Assembly (NCBI RefSeq): GCF_015277875.1
Contig: NZ_CP063814.1
Coordinates: 558,001 to 622,000, forward strand
Source of the DNA: Microbacterium luteum
GTDB lineage: Bacteria; Actinomycetota; Actinomycetes; Actinomycetales; Microbacteriaceae
Length of the DNA: 64,000 nucleotides
Direction of reading: 5' to 3'
Part shown: piece after piece, positions 34,034-42,598 of the stretch
How positions within the stretch are numbered: the first letter of the stretch is position 1
How the letters are laid out: every line of letters begins with the position of its first letter
Notes under the pieces: model-generated
Database searches by the model: none
What the model was told of the DNA's origin: nothing
Seen by the model: only the letters and a program-made list of their open reading frames with translations
Position numbers and translations under genes: made by a program

Positions 34034-35089
34034 ATGTCCATAACGGCGAAGCGGGCACCTCGCGACCGCGGCCCGAACGAGCCAGTGCTGGCATCGACGT
34101 GGCATGGCCTCGGGGTTATCGTCATCACCTTCGCTGCGATGGTCCTCGCGGACCTGACCATGTCGTATGTTCTCGTCTTTGCGGCGTTCGGTGCCTTCCT
34201 TGCCCTCCTCATCGTCCCCGTCGTCCTCGCCATCCTCGCGGCCGTCATGGCCGCCGTCGCGAAAGCGTTCACGGGACGCCGGAGGGTGCCCGGAGCCATC
34301 GTCATAGCGGCGCTCCACACCGGGCTCTGCGCGGCGGGGTTCGTTGGCATGGTGGGCGGCAACCTTCGCTCATTCACGCTCGGGGATGATGCGGTTGTGC
34401 ATCTCGCTGTTGCGGGGCTGTGCGCGCTCGGGTTCGGGTTGTTTCTCGGGCCCTGGCCGCTGCGCATCCTCGGAGGTGCGGCTCTGCTCGCCGTCCCCAT
34501 ACTGCTGAGTGCCCTGCCTACCGATGCCGAACGGATAGCTGAGCGAGCGGCGGAGGAAGCTGCACAGGAGAGGGCGGTGGAGGTCGAACGGTACATTGCG
34601 GACGGGACACCCCCGTTCATCACCGAGCTGGAGGGATGGGAGAACGTCTCGGTCCGCCCGACCGGATCATCGGCCGGCACCACGCTGCTCAGCGACGATG
34701 ATGCCTCCGCCACCGTCATGGTGGAGAGGATCGGCAGTGAGGGAGACATGGACCCGGCATACCCTTGCATGCGAATGTCTCGAGGCGATGGGGACAGCCC
34801 AGCCGTGGACGGTGAGCTTCCCGAGTGGTGTGTGAAGACGGACACTGGGTGGGAACGCGCGGACGGACTCGCCGCCGCCTACATGGAGGGCGACCACCTC
34901 GTGATCGTCGAGGCGGCAGCAGAGAACTCGGTGATCGCGACAACCGAAGGCTGGCGATCTGCCACTCCGGAAGAGATCGCGGCGCTGTCGACCACTCTGC
35001 GCCCAATGACCGACATGGAGATCGAACAGTGGGTGCTTCCCGTATACGACTCCGTTCGCACCCTGGACATCGACACCCCTGGCCTTTGA
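34034..35089 (+). CDS. Membrane protein with extracytoplasmic domain
   Basis: A 351-residue protein. The first 160 residues form about five helices, followed by a coiled stretch rich in Glu and Ala (ERIAERAAEEAAQERAVEVE) and a soluble C-terminal domain of about 150 residues with two Cys. AGGA lies 7 bases before the ATG at 34034; a GTG at 34028 is also in frame. No family recognised. Confidence 0.65.
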   Translation: MSITAKRAPRDRGPNEPVLASTWHGLGVIVITFAAMVLADLTMSYVLVFAAFGAFLALLIVPVVLAILAAVMAAVAKAFTGRRRVPGAIVIAALHTGLCAAGFVGMVGGNLRSFTLGDDAVVHLAVAGLCALGFGLFLGPWPLRILGGAALLAVPILLSALPTDAERIAERAAEEAAQERAVEVERYIADGTPPFITELEGWENVSVRPTGSSAGTTLLSDDDASATVMVERIGSEGDMDPAYPCMRMSRGDGDSPAVDGELPEWCVKTDTGWERADGLAAAYMEGDHLVIVEAAAENSVIATTEGWRSATPEEIAALSTTLRPMTDMEIEQWVLPVYDSVRTLDIDTPGL

Positions 35090-35254
35090 CTGCTGGCCGC
35101 GCAGTTGACGTCGTTCTCGGTGAGGATTACGCCAGGCGAGCGATGGTCGACGGTCCAACTCGTATCCCTCGCGGCCGTTCTATGTCTCTCGTGTGAGTTT
35201 GCCCGCGTCTTGGCAGGGAACTGATTCGATGCGTGGGAGGAGAGGGGAACGCTC

Positions 35255-35935
35255 ATGGCATCGACGAGGGATGGCGGAACGAACTGGTTCGCGATCTGGG
35301 TGACGACCGTCGCCGTGGCCGCGGTCCTCGCGGTGACTGTTCTGGTTGTGTGGATGAACAACTCAACATCGACCCCGCAGGCAGCTCCTCAGGCCGCGAT
35401 GGTTGATGGGGACACCGGCGCGATCATGGTCGGCACGGGTGCTGCGGATGTCGAGGTGTACTTCGACTTCTACTGCCCCCACTGCCAGCAGTTCGAGCAG
35501 GTATACGGGCCCGCGATCAGCGGCCACCTGGACCGCGGCGACATCACTCTCCACATGCACCCGGTAGCCCTGGGCACGCTGAACGCCGCATCCGGCACCG
35601 ACTTCTCCCAACGCTCAGCGAGCGCACTGTACTGCGTGGCCGAGACCTCTCCTGAAGCGGCGCACCCGTTCATGGAAGCCGTCTTCGATGCGGCCCCGAC
35701 CGGTCCCGGACTGACCGATAAGGAGCTGATCGAACTGGCGTCGGATGTCGGGGCTACCGACATCACGTCCTGCGTAACCGACCGTAGCTATGTCGACTTC
35801 GTCGACGCGCAGACCGGCAGCCTTCCCGAGAACCCCGATACCGGATCCGTGGGGACACCCGCTCTCCTGGTCAACGGCGAGTATGTCGTGTTGACGGGAG
35901 ACCCCGACGCCGACATCACTGGCCGTATTCCATAG
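35255..35935 (+). CDS. DsbA-like thiol oxidoreductase, membrane anchored
   Basis: A 226-residue protein with an N-terminal membrane anchor (residues 12-34) and a thioredoxin-fold domain. The active site CPHC is at 74-77 in DFYCPHCQQFEQVYG, and the cis-Pro loop is GTPALLVNGEYV near residue 205. It resembles actinobacterial DsbA/thioredoxin_4 proteins that oxidise exported proteins. Several neighbouring exported proteins carry paired Cys and could be substrates; this is inference. Confidence 0.88.
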   Translation: MASTRDGGTNWFAIWVTTVAVAAVLAVTVLVVWMNNSTSTPQAAPQAAMVDGDTGAIMVGTGAADVEVYFDFYCPHCQQFEQVYGPAISGHLDRGDITLHMHPVALGTLNAASGTDFSQRSASALYCVAETSPEAAHPFMEAVFDAAPTGPGLTDKELIELASDVGATDITSCVTDRSYVDFVDAQTGSLPENPDTGSVGTPALLVNGEYVVLTGDPDADITGRIP

Positions 35936-35950
35936 AGGTCTGACGCCGCA

Positions 35951-36322
35951 TTACCCAGGCGAGAACCCGGGCAACCAGGCGATCAACAGGTACGAGGCGA
36001 TAGGCGCGATGGCGAGCAGGACGACGCCTGCGATCGTCCATGCTTGTGTGCGGCGCTGTCCGATCAGCGCCAGCAGCATGGTCGCAACATAGATGACCAC
36101 GACGATTATCGTCGTAACAAGCGCGGTGCCGGCGCGATTGGAAGCGAAGCAGTTCCGTGGGGCGGGATCCACCGCGGGACAAGCCAGTGGCCCCCAGGGG
36201 ACAGCAGCGAACCAGATAAGCGCGATCGTCCCCGCCATCAGCAGCGTCGCCGCGACAATCAGCCCCCAGGAGATGGAAGCGCGGACAACGCGACCCCGGG
36301 TCGCCGCACTGTTCCTCGTCAC
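35951..36322 (-). CDS. Membrane protein, 123 aa
   Basis: Three predicted helices (about residues 17-43, 65-88 and 94-117), with an extracytoplasmic loop carrying two Cys (PLACPAVDPAPRNCFASN). ATG start at 36322. Convergent with the DsbA-like gene, ending 16 bases from its stop. No family recognised. Confidence 0.6.
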   Translation of the reverse strand: MTRNSAATRGRVVRASISWGLIVAATLLMAGTIALIWFAAVPWGPLACPAVDPAPRNCFASNRAGTALVTTIIVVVIYVATMLLALIGQRRTQAWTIAGVVLLAIAPIASYLLIAWLPGFSPG

Positions 36323-36503
36323 AAGCTGACCCTACGAGACACTGGCGCGGAAGTCCCCTATCGCGCCACCGAGTCGAGAGTTGACCATGCGACGTCGATC
36401 ACGCACAGCCCCTCCCGGCGGCGCCGGGCGATTGACACGCAGGCTCCGACGACGCTGACGGCAAACAGGGCGACGGGCAGGACGCACAGTTCAGTACGGG
36501 AAA

Positions 36504-36535
36504 GCGGCGCGGGAGTACGATGATTCCCACGCCGC
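36504..36535 (-). terminator. Hairpin at the end of the conjugation operon
   Basis: GCGGCG...GGGA and TCCC...CGCCGC pair with one mismatch around a 10-base loop, 18 bases after the SSB stop. On the minus strand a CTTTCCC stretch follows. It is the natural end of the long operon that begins at 47257. Confidence 0.55.
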
Positions 36536-36552
36536 TCTCCTGTTGCGATGGG

Positions 36553-37005
36553 TTAGCGAGCGAGCTCGGCACCGGTGTACGAGACCGGTGCTGCTACCGG
36601 CCCCGTAGCGGATCTCTCCGCGGCGGGGCCGTTAGCTTTTGGGGCGCGCTCGACGGCGACGGCGGCGTACTTGAGCGAGGCGCCGACGTTGTCCGCGACG
36701 ATGTCGCGGGTCTCACGGCTCTGGCCTGTCTCCTTGTCGACATAGCTGCCGAACCGGAGGTCGCCGGCGACGATGACGGCGTCGCCCTTGTGGAGCGAGG
36801 TCGCCACGTTGCGTGACTGCTGGTTGAACACGACGACGCGGTGGAACACTGTGCCCGCGTCCTCCCAGCGGTTCGTCGCTTCGTTGAGGCGACGATCGTT
36901 GACGGCGATGGTGAACCGGGCGTACTCATTGCCCGAGTCGCTTGCGCCATGCTCGGGGTCACCGGTGAGGTTGCCCTCGATCGTGACCGGAATCTTGGTC
37001 GTCAT
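36553..37005 (-). CDS. ssb: Single-stranded DNA-binding protein
   Basis: A 150-residue OB-fold protein: IPVTIEGNLTGDPEHG, YARFTIAVNDRR, FHRVVVFNQQSRNVATSL and GDAVIVAGDLRFGSYV are typical SSB blocks. The usual acidic C-terminal tip of chromosomal SSBs is absent (ends in TGAELAR), which is common in plasmid and phage versions. Last gene of the conjugation operon. It would coat the transferred single strand in the recipient or donor. Confidence 0.9.
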   Translation of the reverse strand: MTTKIPVTIEGNLTGDPEHGASDSGNEYARFTIAVNDRRLNEATNRWEDAGTVFHRVVVFNQQSRNVATSLHKGDAVIVAGDLRFGSYVDKETGQSRETRDIVADNVGASLKYAAVAVERAPKANGPAAERSATGPVAAPVSYTGAELAR

Positions 37006-37039
37006 CTTTCTTCCTTCCCTTCAGGAGACACGACGTGTC

Positions 37040-37516
37040 TCAGCTGGCGTGGCTCTGGTCGATCCACGCGTCCCATTCCGCCTCGTCGGTGGCGCCGGCC
37101 CACGATCGCGGCTTCAGCTCGTCGTGCCCACTCGTGCAGCCCGATCCTGCCCGTTGCAGGCGTCCCTTGGCCTGGGCGAGGCGTTCGTGCCACCCGATGG
37201 GGCCGAATCCGGTGTCGTTCGAGTCAAAGGAGGCCTGATGAAGGATGTGCAGTGCGGAAAGCTCCTCGACGAGCTCGCCGTGCTTCCACCAGCACGGCGG
37301 AACGAGGCTGATGGGGAGGTCGTAGCGCACGGTGAACCACTCGACCCATTCCCTCAGCGAGGTCCACGCCGCTCGTGCGTCGGCCGGCGAAAGGTGCCGC
37401 CAGTCGATCGGCGGTACTCCGGTCGGCTCGGCGGGGTGATCGAGGATCGGCGGACCGGCGAGCTGTGCCGCGACCATGGCCTCGATCTCTTCAGGAGTCA
37501 TCTCTCGCTCGTTCAT
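37040..37516 (-). CDS. Hypothetical soluble protein, 158 aa
   Basis: Soluble protein with an acidic N-terminus (MNEREMTPEEIEAMV) and several Trp residues. ATG 37516 overlaps the stop of the HNH gene upstream (ATGA), so it is part of the conjugation operon. No domain recognised. Its position between an HNH protein and SSB suggests a DNA-processing role, without direct support. Confidence 0.7.
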   Translation of the reverse strand: MNEREMTPEEIEAMVAAQLAGPPILDHPAEPTGVPPIDWRHLSPADARAAWTSLREWVEWFTVRYDLPISLVPPCWWKHGELVEELSALHILHQASFDSNDTGFGPIGWHERLAQAKGRLQRAGSGCTSGHDELKPRSWAGATDEAEWDAWIDQSHAS

Positions 37517-37905
37517 GCCGCCTCCTGAACGTGGGACAACTTCCGCCGAAGGATGTTCAGGGCGATCGCCGACGCTGCGCGCCGGCCGCGATGGTGAGCG
37601 AGGACGCGATCGTGCTCGATGATCTGGTGCAGCATCCCGTGGCAATACGGATGCAGCGGCACAAGGTCGGTGTGACGCTCGAACGCTCGCCACGAGTCGC
37701 TGACGAACTGGACGCCGCTATAAGTGACATGGTGCAGTTCGAGCTGATGCTCGGTGGCGGGCAGATCGCATCCCGCGCACCTCAGCGGGCATCCGAGTCG
37801 GTTCTGCTTGCGGAACCATCGGGCGCGGCGCGCCCGCCATGCTGGCGAGGACAGGAACTGCGTCCGGTACGTGTTGCGTGTCCGAGGCTTGCGACGGTTA
37901 CTCAC
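37513..37905 (-). CDS. HNH-like protein
   Basis: A 130-residue basic protein with a possible HNH/zinc centre: CPLRCAGCDLP (CxxxC..C), then LELHHVTYSG and DLVPLHPYCHGMLHQ. The HH and C-H residues fit the metal-binding and catalytic positions of small HNH nucleases. It overlaps the coupling-protein gene upstream and the hypothetical downstream by 4 bases each. A nuclease role in element processing or in entry exclusion is possible; activity not shown. Confidence 0.7.
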   Translation of the reverse strand: MSNRRKPRTRNTYRTQFLSSPAWRARRARWFRKQNRLGCPLRCAGCDLPATEHQLELHHVTYSGVQFVSDSWRAFERHTDLVPLHPYCHGMLHQIIEHDRVLAHHRGRRAASAIALNILRRKLSHVQEAA

Positions 37906-39713
37906 CCCTCACTCACCTCCTCAGGTCCCGGCGTTATCCGTGCGTGGTGTCTTTGGATGAAGACCGCCTGCTGCTCTCGTTCCATGGCGCGTTTAGTGGT
38001 CTGGATGTCGTCCGCATCGCGTCGCTCGTCCCATCCGGTGAGGTCGAGGAGCGTGCTGCGGCGGTTGCGGTAAGCCAGAAGGCCGACGCTCGGCGGCATC
38101 CGTCGAATCTCGTCGACCGACATCAGGGGAAGACGTTCGTGATGTTCGCTGGTGGAGTGCCCTGACTCGCGCGTGGACCACGAGCGCTGTGTGCGCGTCC
38201 TCTGCCGGCTCCCGAGGATGGCTTCGATGTCGCGAAGGTGACTCACGTTCGAAGCGCCGCCGAGAACGACCTTCGCGGTTGCCGCAGCCCAGATCGTCTC
38301 CGCCTCTGCACGCGACCAAGAGGTCTCGGCTTGAGATAGCGCCTGCAGCACGATGAACGTGCAGATGCCGCGCCCGCCACCGTCGGCCATGATGCGCGGG
38401 AGGTTGCCCCACCGGAACATGTTCGCGATCTCATCGAGGATGAGCCCGAGGGGATGCTGCAGCCGCGCGCCCGGAGACGAGACGGCCCGGGCGCGAGCGA
38501 CCTCGACGATGTCGTCGAGCAACGCGCCGATGAAGCCGCCCATGGCTCCCGCGCCCGCCGCGGAGCCGATCAGGTAGAGGGTGTTCGCGTCGTCGAGGAA
38601 CTCCTCCGGATCGAAGACCGGTTCGCCAGGACGCGGTGCGAGGGACTCGCGGATCTGCGGAATCGACAGAGGCGCCACTGCGCCTTGGACACCGAACCAG
38701 ATCGACGAGACGAGCTTGTCGTCGGAGGAGAGTGTCGCGTCGAGGGCGTCGCCCCAGCCGGGTGCGCCGTCGGACCGCAGGATCGACACAGCGCCCTTCC
38801 GCGCGAGAACCGGGCTGGTACCCCACTTGTAGAAGTCGTCGATCGTGCAGTCCCCGACGGCAGCCGCGTGAAGGAGGCGTCCGAGCACCACACCGGCCGC
38901 TTGCGCCCACTCGCCGTTGATCGAGGAAGCGCCGATCGCCGTGCCGGTGATGATGGCGTTGCCTCGCTGTGTCGCGACCAGAGGGTCCTCGCATCCCGCG
39001 AACGGCGAGATCCGCGTCGGATGCCGCACCCCGGTGAGTTCCTGTGGGTCGAAGACGTGCACCTGCCCTCGGCGCTCGCGCATGCGCATGGTGGCGGTGA
39101 GGTTGTCGTTCGTCGTGGATGTCGTGATCAGCGGACCTGACCAGTCGAGGATTGCGGATATCAGCACGCGGAAGCCTTTGCCCGATCGCGGCGGACCTTC
39201 CAGGACGACCGAATCCTCTATCGAGACGAACACCTCGCTGCCGCGTGCACGACCGACGCGCCATCCGACATCGGTCGGCTTCGGGTGACGGATGTCGGGC
39301 CGCAGGTGCGGTGCGCGGCGCAAAACGGCCTTGGCCGAGAGGTCTTGACGAACCTCTGCGGTATTCGCGAAGCCCGGTCGTGCGAGCAGGTCGGCGACGA
39401 ACGCGCGGTCGGATTCCGTGTAGCGGCGGTAGGCGATAACGCCGGCGGCCGTGAGCGCAGCGATCAGCGCGAGGACGACATAGTCCGCGACGATGATGTG
39501 CGCGCGCGGTATCTCGCAGCCCGCCGGCGCTGCGTAGGTGGCCGAATCGCCGCTGAGAGCGAGCCAGAGCCCGGAGAAGAAGTGGTCCGCCGACGGGCGG
39601 GCGCCGCATGCGATCCACGTCACGAACTCGGCCATGAACGAGAACGCGAGGTTGAGGAGGACGGCCATCGCGATCAGGATCGCGATCCCCTTCCCGAGTA
39701 TCCCCTGGCTCAT
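37902..39713 (-). CDS. VirD4/TraG-type coupling protein
   Basis: A 603-residue type IV coupling protein. Two N-terminal helices (about residues 8-30 and 72-95), then a motor domain with Walker A GPPRSGKG (173-180), Walker B GLILDEIANM (near 418) and the late WAAATAKVVLGG segment. It links the relaxosome to the secretion channel. Located after the ParA-like gene with only 12 bases between them. The C-terminal 80 residues are polar and may contact relaxase. Confidence 0.9.
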   Translation of the reverse strand: MSQGILGKGIAILIAMAVLLNLAFSFMAEFVTWIACGARPSADHFFSGLWLALSGDSATYAAPAGCEIPRAHIIVADYVVLALIAALTAAGVIAYRRYTESDRAFVADLLARPGFANTAEVRQDLSAKAVLRRAPHLRPDIRHPKPTDVGWRVGRARGSEVFVSIEDSVVLEGPPRSGKGFRVLISAILDWSGPLITTSTTNDNLTATMRMRERRGQVHVFDPQELTGVRHPTRISPFAGCEDPLVATQRGNAIITGTAIGASSINGEWAQAAGVVLGRLLHAAAVGDCTIDDFYKWGTSPVLARKGAVSILRSDGAPGWGDALDATLSSDDKLVSSIWFGVQGAVAPLSIPQIRESLAPRPGEPVFDPEEFLDDANTLYLIGSAAGAGAMGGFIGALLDDIVEVARARAVSSPGARLQHPLGLILDEIANMFRWGNLPRIMADGGGRGICTFIVLQALSQAETSWSRAEAETIWAAATAKVVLGGASNVSHLRDIEAILGSRQRTRTQRSWSTRESGHSTSEHHERLPLMSVDEIRRMPPSVGLLAYRNRRSTLLDLTGWDERRDADDIQTTKRAMEREQQAVFIQRHHARITPGPEEVSEG

Positions 39714-39725
39714 ATCGTTGTCCCG

Positions 39726-40997
39726 TCAGAGGCCCCGCGCCGCCGACGCGGCGACACGGATCCAGGCGTCGCGCGTCGTTGGACGGAGGCTGTCGAGGCG
39801 CAGCGGACCGGACTTGAGGGCGGGATCGAAGGGGATGCGCTGGACGGCGCGGACGTGACCGGCAAAGCTTTCCGCGATATGCGTTGCGGAGCGCGCACTG
39901 GGCTCTGCTTCGGTGACGACGACCACGGCGTTGTCGGCTAGCCATCGCGACCGTTCGTCTCGTTCGCGAAGCGCATCGAGCAGGAGCGCTGCGGACTCAG
40001 CGGACTCCGGCGAAGCCAGCGTGGGCACGACGAGCTGGTACGACGAGTCGACCATTCGCAACCAGCGATCCGCTGACTCGTCGTTCCCCGAATCGAAGAT
40101 CACGACGCGGTAGTAGCGTGCGGCAACCTGCAGAAGCAGATCGAACTCGGCCGCCTTGATGCGCTGGTGCACGGCAAGCAATTCGGGGTTCGATCGCAGC
40201 ACGTCGTACCGGTCGACCGGCTGGTGGTGAACGAATTGCGAGATGGCCGAGACGCTGGCGCCGGGTGCGAGGAGCTCGGGTGCGGCCGGCAGCAGATCCT
40301 TGATTGTCGTGTCGTAGCTGCCCTGCTCTGTGCGCCAGCCGAGCGTGCCTCGGGTGTCGTTGTTGTCCCACGCCAGGACATTGCCGCCTCCGTGGCGAGC
40401 GAACACTGCTGCGAGCATGGCCGTCGTCATGGTCTTGCCGACCCCGCCCTTGCCGTTTGCGACGGCGATGGTGCGGCATCCGGCCCACTGCTGCGAGACC
40501 ACTCGTTCATTCGCGTTGCGCTCGAGTTCGGCGGGCGAGGGCCCGACTCCGAGACGGGCGAGGAGCACGCGCCATCCCCTGGCCGTCGGCTCATCCGATG
40601 TCGTCTTGATGAAGGAGGGGCGCGGGGTGGGCTCCGGCGCACGTCGTTTGCGGAGCGGCTCATGCCTCGAAGCTTCGCCGCTTGCCTCACCTCCCGGCTC
40701 CGACGGATCCACATGCGATGACTCGTCGACGACCGGTGGGGATGCAGTGGCCCGAGATGAGGCGATCGCGCCATCGGCGGTGATGAGCAGATGGTATTCG
40801 CCCCGGTCTCCTGTCGTGACGAGTTCCATAGGAGTGCCGGTGCGCCGCGCCTCCGCCACGGCACGGCCGACGATGATCTGGCGGATATCACGGGCTGCTG
40901 ACGCGACGAGCGGTTCAACAAGACCTTCCGGTGTTGTGAAGGTTGCTGTGGGGCCGGTGACCGTTGCGAATGCGCGCGGCGTGGTGTCGAGACTCAT
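39726..40997 (-). CDS. ParA/MinD-like ATPase of the conjugation operon
   Basis: A 423-residue protein. Residues 1-165 form an unclassified N-terminal region with a disordered Pro/Glu linker. The C-terminal part is a MinD/ParA ATPase with the deviant Walker A NGKGGVGKTM (171-180, Lys173 and Lys178) and a VVIFDSGNDESADRWL switch region. Start ATG 40997 overlaps the VirB4 stop by 4 bases. Such ATPases in T4SS operons may position the transfer machine or help plasmid-like maintenance; no ParB-like partner is seen. Confidence 0.87.
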   Translation of the reverse strand: MSLDTTPRAFATVTGPTATFTTPEGLVEPLVASAARDIRQIIVGRAVAEARRTGTPMELVTTGDRGEYHLLITADGAIASSRATASPPVVDESSHVDPSEPGGEASGEASRHEPLRKRRAPEPTPRPSFIKTTSDEPTARGWRVLLARLGVGPSPAELERNANERVVSQQWAGCRTIAVANGKGGVGKTMTTAMLAAVFARHGGGNVLAWDNNDTRGTLGWRTEQGSYDTTIKDLLPAAPELLAPGASVSAISQFVHHQPVDRYDVLRSNPELLAVHQRIKAAEFDLLLQVAARYYRVVIFDSGNDESADRWLRMVDSSYQLVVPTLASPESAESAALLLDALRERDERSRWLADNAVVVVTEAEPSARSATHIAESFAGHVRAVQRIPFDPALKSGPLRLDSLRPTTRDAWIRVAASAARGL

Positions 40998-42598
40998 TGC
41001 GGTGTCTCCTTCCAGGTCGGTGACAGCCAGCCGTCGAGGCTGGTGTCGATGGGGGAGTCGTCGGGCCAGAAGCGATCGAGTTCCGCGGTGTCGAACACGT
41101 GCAGAATCTCGCCGCCCTCGTCCTGCTGGAGCGCGCTGTCGGTTGCGAAGAGTTCGTACTCCCACGCGGTCGAGGTCGCGAAGCAGTCGACCGCGTACGC
41201 GTACTGGCCGACATAGGCGAGGAACACTCCCATCCGCAGTCGGCGCGCGTCTTCGACATGGGTCGCGGGGATGTTGAGGCGCTCGCGTAGAGCGGCGGCC
41301 TCTTGGTGGTTGACGCGGAAGATGAACTTGTTCTCGATGTCGCCGACGATCGAGTAGGCGAGGTTGCGTTCCTTCGAGTCGGCGTCGCCGACGGCATCCA
41401 GGTCGCCCATCTTGTGGAGGATGACGATGTTGCTGATGCCGTAGTGCCGCGACAGCTTGAGCCACTGCTGAAACATCTGCAGCGCGGCGAGGGATGTCAT
41501 ATCGCGCCAGCCCTCTTCGCGGATCAGGTATCGGGTGCGCTTGGCCGACCGGTCGGAGACGACCGCCTGAATCCACGCCGTTGTGCACACTTGTGTGAGC
41601 TGGGCGACGAGTTCGCTGCGTGAGAAGAGCTCGCTGGTGTCGACCACGACGATGGGCGCGTCGGCGTCGAACGCGACGGTCGACTCGTCTTCGAAGAGGC
41701 CGGACAAGTCGCCGTCGGCGAACCGGCGCAGCACGAACCGCGGCTGGACCGCGCCTTCGGCGAGCCGGAAGTCGGTGCCCGCGTCCTCGACGATCGTGCC
41801 GAGCTGCTCGTAGACGCTGCGCAGTGTCGGGTGATCGGCCGTGACCCGGATGCTGCGCTCAAGCGCCTCGTGGATGGCGGCGTGCTCGACCGCCGTCAGC
41901 CGTGTCGAGCCAAGCGCCATTTCGATGAGGGAAACGAGTGTCGTGATGCGGCGCTGCCGCACCATCTTCTCGTCCTGTTCGTCGTCGGCGTCCGTCCGTC
42001 GGGGACCCCGGTCGAGGGGATTGAGCCGAGCCGCACTGCCACCGCCGATCCGGATGACGACACCGCCTGGCACTGCCTCGGCGACCGTCACCCACTCACC
42101 CTTCGGGTCGGAGGGCACGACCGCCTGATGCCCGAACGCGAGCGAGCGGGTGACAAGGGTCTTCACGGTCGCCGACTTTCCGGCGCGGTAGGCGCCGAGC
42201 ACGAGCAGGTTGGTCGAGAAGGTGCCGCGATCGGTCGAATCGGCGTAAGCCTCCCAGGGCGAGAAATGCCAGAGCGCGTCGGCGTTGAGGTCGACGCCGA
42301 CGATAGGTCCGCGGTGACCAAGCCCGGCATCCGCGACGAAGGGATAGATGCCGGCGATCTGTCGTGACGTCGCTTGGTGAGCGGGGATGTTTGGCTGCGC
42401 AAGATTCCAGTACCCGCCCTCTGTCAGCCCGGGGCCGAATGGGCCAGGGACTGCGGCTTCGGGTAGTGCGCGGTCGCGGCGGTGCGTCTTCGGTGGGGGC
42501 TCGTTGTCCTCCGCTCGAGCGATCTCGCGACGGAGGTCGCGCTTCTGGCGCTTCGTCAGGTGGCCGGGCTCGAATACGGCAACGCGGCGGACCATCAC
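40994..42598 (-). CDS. VirB4/TraC-like T4SS ATPase
   Basis: A 534-residue motor protein with Walker A GAYRAGKS (135-142). The expected Walker B region reads RYLIREEGWRDM, with Arg-Glu-Glu in place of Asp-Glu; I have seen the same REEGW pattern in related actinobacterial proteins, so it is probably a family trait. The downstream SRHYGISNIVILHKMGDLDA is also characteristic. The usual N-terminal VirB4 portion seems to be supplied by the SCO6880-like protein, whose gene overlaps by 4 bases. Confidence 0.9.
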   Translation of the reverse strand: MMVRRVAVFEPGHLTKRQKRDLRREIARAEDNEPPPKTHRRDRALPEAAVPGPFGPGLTEGGYWNLAQPNIPAHQATSRQIAGIYPFVADAGLGHRGPIVGVDLNADALWHFSPWEAYADSTDRGTFSTNLLVLGAYRAGKSATVKTLVTRSLAFGHQAVVPSDPKGEWVTVAEAVPGGVVIRIGGGSAARLNPLDRGPRRTDADDEQDEKMVRQRRITTLVSLIEMALGSTRLTAVEHAAIHEALERSIRVTADHPTLRSVYEQLGTIVEDAGTDFRLAEGAVQPRFVLRRFADGDLSGLFEDESTVAFDADAPIVVVDTSELFSRSELVAQLTQVCTTAWIQAVVSDRSAKRTRYLIREEGWRDMTSLAALQMFQQWLKLSRHYGISNIVILHKMGDLDAVGDADSKERNLAYSIVGDIENKFIFRVNHQEAAALRERLNIPATHVEDARRLRMGVFLAYVGQYAYAVDCFATSTAWEYELFATDSALQQDEGGEILHVFDTAELDRFWPDDSPIDTSLDGWLSPTWKETPQ

